A stretch of DNA of 64,000 nucleotides, from the NCBI GenBank assembly GCA_024743195.1, contig JANSXE010000004.1, forward strand, positions 186,001-250,000. The letters are read 5' to 3'. This DNA comes from Alphaproteobacteria bacterium. Lineage in GTDB: Bacteria > Pseudomonadota > Alphaproteobacteria > UBA8366 > Aestuariispiraceae. The notes under the pieces are model-generated. The model was not told where the DNA came from. It ran no database searches and worked only from the letters and a program-made list of their open reading frames with translations. The translations under genes and the position numbers were made by a program. Shown here in pieces: positions 58,325 to 64,000 of the stretch; positions within the stretch are counted from its first letter, which is position 1, and every line of letters begins with the position of its first letter.

Positions 58325-59998
58325 ATGAGCAATTCCGATATCGAGATCGCGCGCGCCGCGACCCTGAAGCCGATCACCGAGATCGGCGAGAAGGCCGGCG
58401 TGCCGGCCGACCAGCTCATGCAGTACGGGCCCACCAAGGCGAAGGTCTCCTACGACTTTCTGAACTCGGTCAAGGACCGCAAGGACGGCAAGCTCGTGCT
58501 GGTCACCGCGATCAGCCCGACCCCGGCGGGCGAAGGCAAGACCACCACCACGGTCGGCCTCGGCGACGGCCTGAACCGCATCGGCAAGCAGGCGATGATC
58601 TGCCTGCGCGAGCCCTCGCTCGGCCCCTGCTTCGGGGTGAAGGGCGGCGCGGCCGGCGGCGGCTACGCCCAGGTCGTGCCGATGGAGGACATCAACCTCC
58701 ACTTCACCGGCGACTTCCACGCCATCACCTCGGCGCACAATCTGCTCTCGGCGCTGATCGACAATCACATCTACTGGGGCAACGACCTCGGCTTCGACGA
58801 GCGCCGCGTCGCCTGGCGGCGCGTGCTGGACATGAACGACCGCGCGCTGCGCGACATCGTCTGCTCGCTGGGCGGGGTGGCGAACGGCTTCCCGCGCCAG
58901 ACCGGCTTCGACATCACGGTCGCGTCCGAGGTGATGGCGATCTTCTGCCTGGCCGACGGGCTGGAGGATCTGCAGCGGCGCCTCGGCGCCATCGTCGTCG
59001 GCTACACCCGCGAGAAGAAGGCGATCTACGCCCGCGACCTGAAGGCCGACGGCCCGATGACGGTGCTGCTGAAGGACGCGCTGATGCCGAATCTGGTGCA
59101 GACGCTGGAGAACAACCCCGCCTTCATCCATGGCGGGCCCTTCGCCAACATCGCGCATGGCTGCAACACCGTCTCGGCCACCAAGTCGGCGCTGAAGCTC
59201 GCCGACTACACCGTGACCGAAGCCGGCTTCGGCGCCGATCTGGGCGCGGAGAAGTTCTTCGACATCAAGTGCCGCAAGGCCGGCCTGTCGCCGGACGCGG
59301 TCGTGATCGTCGCCACCGTGCGCGCGCTCAAGATGCACGGCGGCGTGCCGAAGGACCAGCTCGGCGAGGAGAATGTCGAGGCGGTCAAGGCGGGGCTCGA
59401 GAATTTGGGCCGCCACATCCGCAATGTCGGCAAGTTCGGCGTCCCGGCGGTCGTCGCGGTCAACCGCTTCGTCAAGGACACCGAGGCGGAGCATGCGGCG
59501 ATCCAGGCCTATGTCCGCGACCTCGGCGTCGAGGCGGTGATCTGCGAACACTGGGCCAAGGGCTCGGAAGGGACCGAGGCGCTGGCCCACAAGGTGGTCG
59601 AACTGGCCGAGAGCGGCCAGGCCCAGTTCCGCCCGCTCTACGAGGACGGCATGGGTCTGTTCGACAAGATCAACACCATCGCCCGCGACATCTACGGCGC
59701 CGACGAGGCGATCGCCGACAAGAAGGTGCGCGACCAGCTTCGTCAGTGGGAGGCCGACGGCTTCGGCGACCTGCCGGTCTGCATGGCGAAGACGCAGTAC
59801 AGCTTCTCCACCGACCCGGGCCTGCGCGGCGCGCCGACCGGCCATGTGGTGCCGGTGCGCGAAGTGCGCCTGTCGGCCGGCGCGGGGTTCATCGTCGCGA
59901 TCTGCGGCGAGATCATGACCATGCCCGGCCTGCCGCGAGTCCCCAGCGCGAACCACATCAAACTGAACGAGGCGGGCCATATCGAAGGGCTGTTCTGA
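58325..59998 (+). CDS. fhs: Formate-tetrahydrofolate ligase
   Basis: A 557-residue one-carbon enzyme that makes 10-formyl-tetrahydrofolate from formate, ATP and THF. Conserved blocks include [20 protein letters not shown] (P-loop), [60 protein letters not shown] and [20 protein letters not shown]. Length is the family's usual. AGAGATG gives the start at 58,325 with a purine-rich leader. A 229-base region lies upstream, and a weak hairpin follows. It could supply one-carbon units linked to betaine or methylamine demethylation (MttB homologue). Confidence 0.96.
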   Translation: MSNSDIEIARAATLKPITEIGEKAGVPADQLMQYGPTKAKVSYDFLNSVKDRKDGKLVLVTAISPTPAGEGKTTTTVGLGDGLNRIGKQAMICLREPSLGPCFGVKGGAAGGGYAQVVPMEDINLHFTGDFHAITSAHNLLSALIDNHIYWGNDLGFDERRVAWRRVLDMNDRALRDIVCSLGGVANGFPRQTGFDITVASEVMAIFCLADGLEDLQRRLGAIVVGYTREKKAIYARDLKADGPMTVLLKDALMPNLVQTLENNPAFIHGGPFANIAHGCNTVSATKSALKLADYTVTEAGFGADLGAEKFFDIKCRKAGLSPDAVVIVATVRALKMHGGVPKDQLGEENVEAVKAGLENLGRHIRNVGKFGVPAVVAVNRFVKDTEAEHAAIQAYVRDLGVEAVICEHWAKGSEGTEALAHKVVELAESGQAQFRPLYEDGMGLFDKINTIARDIYGADEAIADKKVRDQLRQWEADGFGDLPVCMAKTQYSFSTDPGLRGAPTGHVVPVREVRLSAGAGFIVAICGEIMTMPGLPRVPSANHIKLNEAGHIEGLF

Positions 59999-60030
59999 GC
60001 CCTTCGACGGGCCCGCTCGACGGATCGCAA

Positions 60031-60064
60031 CGCCGCCGCCTCGGCTCGCCCGGGGCGGCGGTTT
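60031..60064 (+). terminator. Possible terminator after fhs
   Basis: CCGCCGCC at 60,033-60,040 pairs with GGCGGCGG at 60,054-60,061 across a 13-base loop, followed by TTT. The loop is large and the T run short, so function is only likely. Confidence 0.5.
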
Positions 60065-60280
60065 CGCATTTCGGCCCGGCGGCTGACTCGCGCTCTGCGT
60101 TCATTTTTTGCGCCGCAGCGAAACTGGTAACCCGCCCTTAACCTTCCGCCCGGTAGAAGGCCCGCCATGTGGGGGGCCGACGCGGCCCGTATCCGGGTCG
60201 AAGCGCGGTTTCGGCCCATGCAATCCGGCGCCGGGGCGGCAGCTCGCCGCTTCCGGCGCGCCAGCAGACAGGAGGGGTCG

Positions 60281-61978
60281 GTGCTGAGCCGTTTTTCCGT
60301 TTCCCAGAAAATCTATGCGCTGGTCGGGGCCGCCTTGATCGCGCTGCTCGCGCTCGCGCTCTACATGGGCGGGACGCAGACCCGGAACCTCAAGGAGGAT
60401 CGGGTCCGCGAGCTGACGTCCGTGATCGAGATGGTCGAATCCTTCGCCCGGGACGTTGAGGCGCGCGACCTCACGACCGAAGAGAAGCACGCGCTCTTCC
60501 GCGAGGTGGTTCACAGTTTCCGCTTCCGCGGCGATGAGTACATCTTCGGTTACACCACGGCTGGCGACGGCGTCGCGCACGGCGCAAAGCCTGAACTGAT
60601 CGGGCGGAATCTTTGGGACGTGCAGGATCCCACCGGCCTCTATCTCCTGCGCGAGATCGTGGGGACGGCGCAATCCAACCGCGACGGCGGGGTGGTGCAG
60701 TACATGTGGCCCAAGGCCGGCAGCGACGTGCCGGTCGCCAAGACTTCGTTCGTCAAGCTCTTCGCACCCTGGGACATGGTGATCGGGACGGGCATCTATG
60801 ACGACGATCTGCAGGCGGAGTTGAACGCCCTCTATCTTGAGATGGGCGTCGGAGTCGCCTTGGCGATCGCCGCGCTGCTGGCCCTCTCGATCGCGATCAC
60901 CCGCAACATCACGATCCCCTTGCCGCGCGTGTCCGGCGCGGTCCAGAAGCTGGCCGACGGCGATCTGCAGGTCGAGATCGGCGACACCGAGCGCGGCGAC
61001 GAAATCGGCCTGATGGCCCGGGCGGTCGAGCATTTCCGCGCCAAGCTGATCGAGAACGAGGATCTGCGGGCCGAGACCGAGCGCGCCGCCAAGGAGCGCG
61101 CGGAGGCCGACGAGCAGGCCAAGCAGGAGCGTCGTCAGGCGATCCTCGATCTCGCCGATCGCTTCGAGCAGACGGTCGGCGGCGTGGTCGACGGCGTCTC
61201 GTCCGCGGCGACCGAGTTGCAGGCGAGCTCCGACACCATGGCCTCCTCGGCCCGGGCGACGTCGGAGCAGACCACCTCGGCCGCGGCCGCGGTCGAGGAG
61301 GCGTCGAACAACGTCACCGTGGTCGCCAGCGCGTCCGAGCAGCTCTCCGGCTCGATCCGCGAGATCAGCCAGCAGGTCTCCGAAAGCTCGTCCGTCGCCG
61401 CCGAGGCGGTGCGCGAGGTCGAGGCCACCGGCGCCACGGTCAAGCAGCTCGCCGAGTCGGCGCAGTCGATCGGCGGCGTCGTGCAGCTCATCAACGACAT
61501 CGCGGAGCAGACCAACCTCTTGGCCCTCAACGCCACCATCGAGGCGGCGCGCGCGGGCGAAGCCGGCAAGGGCTTCGCGGTCGTGGCGCACGAGGTGAAG
61601 TCGCTGGCCGAGCAGACCGCCAAGGCGACCGAGGAGATCGCCGGTCAGGTCAAGGCGATGCAGACCAACACCGACGGCGCCGTCTCGGCCATGGGGTCCG
61701 TCAGCGCCACGATCGGCCGCATCAACGACATCGCCAGCTCGATCTCGGCGGCGGTCGAGGAACAGTCGGCCGCGACGCAGGAGATCTCGACCAACGCCGG
61801 TCAGGCGGCCAGCGGCGCAAGCGACGCCGCCGGCAGCATCGCGCTGGTGCAGACCGCGGCGGCCGAGGTCGGCGAAACCGCGGGCGGCGTCAAGCAGGCC
61901 TCCGACGAACTCGCCACTCAGGCCGAGCGCCTGAAAGCCGAGGTCGACAGCTTCATCGACCAGATCCGCCAGGGCTGA
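60281..61978 (+). CDS. Methyl-accepting chemotaxis protein, sCache domain
   Basis: A 565-residue chemoreceptor. The first helix is [20 protein letters not shown], then a periplasmic single Cache domain (sCache_2) with [20 protein letters not shown] and [20 protein letters not shown]. The second membrane helix is [23 protein letters not shown] domain and a long methyl-accepting coiled coil follow, with the hairpin tip [20 protein letters not shown] and [25 protein letters not shown] lies just before the GTG at 60,281. It signals to CheA/CheW; the ligand is likely a small organic acid or amine, not determinable here. Confidence 0.95.
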   Translation: MLSRFSVSQKIYALVGAALIALLALALYMGGTQTRNLKEDRVRELTSVIEMVESFARDVEARDLTTEEKHALFREVVHSFRFRGDEYIFGYTTAGDGVAHGAKPELIGRNLWDVQDPTGLYLLREIVGTAQSNRDGGVVQYMWPKAGSDVPVAKTSFVKLFAPWDMVIGTGIYDDDLQAELNALYLEMGVGVALAIAALLALSIAITRNITIPLPRVSGAVQKLADGDLQVEIGDTERGDEIGLMARAVEHFRAKLIENEDLRAETERAAKERAEADEQAKQERRQAILDLADRFEQTVGGVVDGVSSAATELQASSDTMASSARATSEQTTSAAAAVEEASNNVTVVASASEQLSGSIREISQQVSESSSVAAEAVREVEATGATVKQLAESAQSIGGVVQLINDIAEQTNLLALNATIEAARAGEAGKGFAVVAHEVKSLAEQTAKATEEIAGQVKAMQTNTDGAVSAMGSVSATIGRINDIASSISAAVEEQSAATQEISTNAGQAASGASDAAGSIALVQTAAAEVGETAGGVKQASDELATQAERLKAEVDSFIDQIRQG

Positions 61979-62002
61979 GGACGCTACACAGCAAACTCAA
62001 AC

Positions 62003-62040
62003 AGCCGCCGCCGCAGCTCGTCTCGGCGGCGGCTTTGCTT
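62003..62040 (+). terminator. Hairpin terminator after the chemoreceptor
   Basis: AGCCGCCGCCG at 62,003-62,013 pairs perfectly with CGGCGGCGGCT at 62,024-62,034 over a 10-base loop, followed by TTGCTT. The stem is long, 11 base pairs. Confidence 0.75.
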
Positions 62041-62109
62041 TCCGGGCGCCGGTCGGCCGGAGCCCTGGCGCGCGGGTCGGCCCACGCCCCGGCGGCCGCG
62101 CCCTGGCGT

Positions 62110-62141
62110 CGTCGTCCCGGACGGCCGTCAGGGCGATCCGG
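62110..62141 (-). repeat. Repeat half A, inverted copy of 49,387-49,418
   Basis: All 32 bases match the reverse complement of the element at 49.4 kb. It lies in intergenic sequence downstream of the chemoreceptor terminator. Confidence 0.88.
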
Positions 62142-62183
62142 GATCCAGGAGCGGCCGGCGCCTCCGGCGGGAGCCGCTCTGCA

Positions 62184-62214
62184 TCCCGGCTCTCCGCTAT
62201 CGCTCCGGCCGGGA
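62184..62214. repeat. Repeat half B palindrome, inverted copy of 49,443-49,472
   Basis: TCCCGGC pairs with GCCGGGA around TCTCCGCTATCGCTCCG, the reverse complement of the 49.4-kb element except for one extra base in the loop. Confidence 0.85.
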
Positions 62215-62241
62215 TGACGGCGGAGCCGCCCGAATGGGCCT

Positions 62242-62295
62242 TGAGCCCTCGTCCTGAGGAGCCGCCGTCAGGCGGCGTCTCGAAGGGCGAGGACC
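62242..62295. repeat. Alphaproteobacterial palindromic repeat
   Basis: The hairpin GCCGCC-GTCA-GGCGGC is framed by CCTCGTCCTGAGGA and CTCGAAGGGCGAGG. This pattern is a familiar repetitive element in alphaproteobacterial genomes, recognised from memory. It abuts the 3' end of the quinone reductase gene and may end its transcript. Confidence 0.7.
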
Positions 62296-62315
62296 GAGCG
62301 CGCGTCGGCGCCCCC

Positions 62316-63311
62316 TCACACCGTCAGCATGATCTTGCCGATGTGGGTGGAGCTCTCCATCAGCGCGTGCGCGTCGGCGGCGTCGGCCAGCGGGAAGGTC
62401 TTGTGGATGATGGGGCGCACCTTGTCCGTCTCCAGCAGCGGCCAGACATGCTCCTTCAACTCGCCGGCGATCGCCTCCTTCTCCGCAATCGTTTGCGGGC
62501 GCAGGGTGGAGCCGAGCACGCTCAACCGGTTGCGCAGGATGGGGGAGAAATCAACCTCCGCCTTGGCGCCGCCCAGGAAGGCGATGAAGCAATAGCGCCC
62601 GTCGCGCCGCAGGAGCTTCAGGCTCGGGTCGATGTAGGACCCGCCGACCATGTCCAGGATCACGTCGATCCCCTCGCCCTGGGTGTCGGTCCGGATCGCC
62701 TCCGCCCAGTCCTCGGTCTTGTAGTTGATCGCGCGGTCTGCGCCCACTTCGCGGCAGACGTCGAGCTTGTCGGAGCTCCCCGCGGTGGTGAAGACGGTGG
62801 CGCCGAAGCGCGTGGCGAGCTGGATCGCGGTCAGCCCGATGCCGCTGGAGCCGCCATGCACCAGGAAGCGCTCCCCCGCCGTCAATCGGCTGCGCATGAA
62901 GACGTTGTACCAGACGGTGAAGAAGTTCTCCGGCAGGGCGGCCGCCTGCACCATGTCGTAGCCCTTGGGCGGCGTCAGGCAGTGGCCGGCGGGCGCGGTG
63001 CAGTATTCCGCATAGCCGCCGCCCGGCGTCAGCGCGCAGACCGGGTCGCCGACCGTCAGGCCCGCGACCCCCTGGCCCAGCGCGGCGACGGTCCCGGCGA
63101 CCTCCAGCCCCGGCAGCGGGCTCGCGTCCGGCGGCGGCGGATAGGCGCCGGCGCGCTGCAGGCAGTCCGGGCGATTGACCCCGGCGGCCGCGACCTTGAT
63201 CAGCGCCTCGCCGGCCTTGGGCTCGGGCACGGCGGTTTGGATCGGCTTCAGAACCTCCGGGCCGCCGGGGGCGGAGATCTCGACGGCGTTCATCGTGGTC
63301 GGCAGGGCCAT
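62316..63311 (-). CDS. NAD(P)H quinone oxidoreductase (MDR, PIG3-like)
   Basis: A 331-residue zinc-free medium-chain reductase. Blocks are AAAGVNRPDCLQRAGAYPPP, LPGLEVAGTVAALGQGVAGL, FFTVWYNVFMRSRLTAGERF, FLVHGGSSGIGLTAIQLATR (NADPH loop) and LDVCREVGADRAINYKTEDW. The set is typical of the TP53I3/PIG3-like quinone reductases. The ATG at 63,311 has GAGGA upstream; longer frames add no conserved sequence. It diverges from the DUF1192 gene across 110 bases. Confidence 0.92.
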   Translation of the reverse strand: MALPTTMNAVEISAPGGPEVLKPIQTAVPEPKAGEALIKVAAAGVNRPDCLQRAGAYPPPPDASPLPGLEVAGTVAALGQGVAGLTVGDPVCALTPGGGYAEYCTAPAGHCLTPPKGYDMVQAAALPENFFTVWYNVFMRSRLTAGERFLVHGGSSGIGLTAIQLATRFGATVFTTAGSSDKLDVCREVGADRAINYKTEDWAEAIRTDTQGEGIDVILDMVGGSYIDPSLKLLRRDGRYCFIAFLGGAKAEVDFSPILRNRLSVLGSTLRPQTIAEKEAIAGELKEHVWPLLETDKVRPIIHKTFPLADAADAHALMESSTHIGKIMLTV

Positions 63312-63421
63312 GGCGTCCTCGCTCGCTTTTCCTCGGGGGGCGTTTCTGCTTGTCTTGCGGGGCGGACTATAGGAAGCGCGGGCCCGCATAGACAAGCGGC
63401 CCCGATGGCGGGAGGCGAAGG

Positions 63422-63610
63422 ATGGCGATTTTCGACGACGAAGAACCGGCCCCGCCGAAAGGCCTGGCGCCGCGCGATCTGGAGCCGATGTCGATCGACG
63501 CGCTCGAGGCCTATATCGGCGAGCTGCAGGCCGAGATCGAGCGCGTGACGGCCAAGATCGAGGCGAAGCGCGCCGCCCGCGGCGCGGCCGACGGCTTTTT
63601 CAAGACGTGA
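63422..63610 (+). CDS. DUF1192 domain protein
   Basis: A 62-residue conserved alphaproteobacterial protein with FDDEEPAPPKGLAPRDLEPM and SIDALEAYIGELQAEIERVT, a short coiled coil. Function unknown. The ATG at 63,422 is preceded by GAAGG. The next gene begins 19 bases after its stop, so they are probably co-transcribed. Confidence 0.88.
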   Translation: MAIFDDEEPAPPKGLAPRDLEPMSIDALEAYIGELQAEIERVTAKIEAKRAARGAADGFFKT

Positions 63611-63629
63611 CGCGAAGGAGAGGAACCGC

Positions 63630-64000
63630 ATGAGCGAGATGAACCGCGCCTGGGTGCTCGACCACTATCCCGACGGCATGCCGACGGCCGATTGCTGGCG
63701 GATGGAGGAGCGGGCGCGCCCCGCGCCCGGCGACGGGCAGGTGCTGGCCCGGTCGATCTACCTCTCGGTCGATCCCTATATGCGCGGGCGCATCTCGAAG
63801 GCGGCCAACTACGCCGCCGGCGTGCAGATCGGCGAGGTGATGCACGGCGGCGCCGTCGCCGAGATCGCCGAGAGCCGGCATCCCGACTGGAAGCCCGGCG
63901 ATCTGATCGAAACCATGGGGTTCGGGTGGCGCGAATGGGCCGTGCTCGACCCCGCGACCGAGGGGCCGAACGGGCTGCGCCGGGTCGATCCGGCGCTGGG
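63630..64000 (+). CDS. NADP-dependent MDR oxidoreductase, curcumin/alkenal-reductase-like (cut by window end)
   Basis: The first 123 residues of a medium-chain reductase. AGGAGAGG precedes the ATG. The block ARSIYLSVDPYMRGRISKAA and then GVQIGEVMHGGAVAEIAESR are hallmarks of the prostaglandin/leukotriene reductase-like (YncB, CurA) subgroup. The nucleotide-binding half lies outside the window. It reduces activated double bonds of alkenals or enones in related proteins. Confidence 0.88.
   Translation, partial: MSEMNRAWVLDHYPDGMPTADCWRMEERARPAPGDGQVLARSIYLSVDPYMRGRISKAANYAAGVQIGEVMHGGAVAEIAESRHPDWKPGDLIETMGFGWREWAVLDPATEGPNGLRRVDPAL

Larger units (their letters stand above)
61979..62315. other. 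337-base gap: terminator and repeat elements
   Basis: Holds a strong hairpin terminator after the chemoreceptor, then repeat half A (62,110-62,141), half B (62,184-62,214) and a common alphaproteobacterial palindrome at 62,242-62,295. No gene is supported. Confidence 0.75.

Noticed and set aside
1-64000. tRNA, rRNA or riboswitch genes
   Set aside because: I looked in the intergenic gaps and saw no cloverleaf sequence, CCA-proximal T-loop pattern or known riboswitch core. A covariance-model search would be the decisive check.

Overview
The window is very G+C-rich chromosomal DNA with strong G/C bias at third codon positions. The gene families (sCache chemoreceptor, DUF1192 protein, GlxA-type regulator with an MttB homologue, formate-tetrahydrofolate ligase, alphaproteobacterial palindromic repeats) suggest an alphaproteobacterium, perhaps of the Rhodospirillales type. 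That placement is inference from gene content. I found no rRNA, tRNA, CRISPR array, transposase or integrase.

Bases 1-42,000 are almost entirely a surface-glycan locus, nearly all on the + strand, with twelve gene joints that are exact 4-base ATGA/GTGA overlaps. It has modules. (1) 1.2-11.4 kb is a legionaminic/sialic-acid-type set: LegC-like aminotransferase, NeuD-like acetyltransferase, NeuB/LegI, NeuC/LegG, a capsule-type protein, a sulfotransferase, a CMP-NulO synthetase and a CBS-domain guanylyltransferase (PtmE-like). LegB sits far away at 38.25 kb. (2) 11.4-13.3 kb is an ABC exporter. (3) 13.3-24.4 kb is a pseudaminic-acid set: PseB, PseC, GNAT, a large unknown protein, a PseF-class III aminotransferase fusion, a PseG-PseH fusion, a methyltransferase, a PIG-L deacetylase and PseI. 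(4) 24.4-26.9 kb is an asparagine-synthase-like protein with a polysaccharide-deacetylase-like protein. (5) 26.9-29.6 kb is a WbpB/D/E-type cassette for a 2,3-diacetamido uronic acid. (6) 29.6-35 kb has GNAT, WbqC, a double GT4 glycosyltransferase and AsnB. (7) 35.4-38.2 kb is cysD-cysNC, which makes PAPS, the donor needed by the sulfotransferase at 8.65 kb. (8) 39.3-41.8 kb encodes an O-antigen ligase/polymerase-like membrane domain fused to a serine alpha/beta-hydrolase. Together these could build, sulfate, amidate, export and attach one glycan carrying two kinds of nonulosonic acid.

Bases 42-49 kb are mixed housekeeping and envelope genes, mostly minus then plus: pdxJ, a methyltransferase, a small YjfB-like motility protein, cyclophilin, an L,D-transpeptidase, a DUF882 peptidase and a lipoprotein esterase.

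Bases 49.6-64 kb hold metabolic and regulatory genes: GlxA-family regulator, non-pyrrolysine MttB homologue, EamA transporter, FAD amine oxidase, nitrilase-family amidase, an AT-rich 'mobile mystery' A/B (Xre-Fic) island, arsC, enoyl-CoA hydratase, fhs, a chemoreceptor, two MDR reductases and a DUF1192 protein. Copies of a composite palindromic repeat flank 49.4-62.2 kb in opposite orientation.
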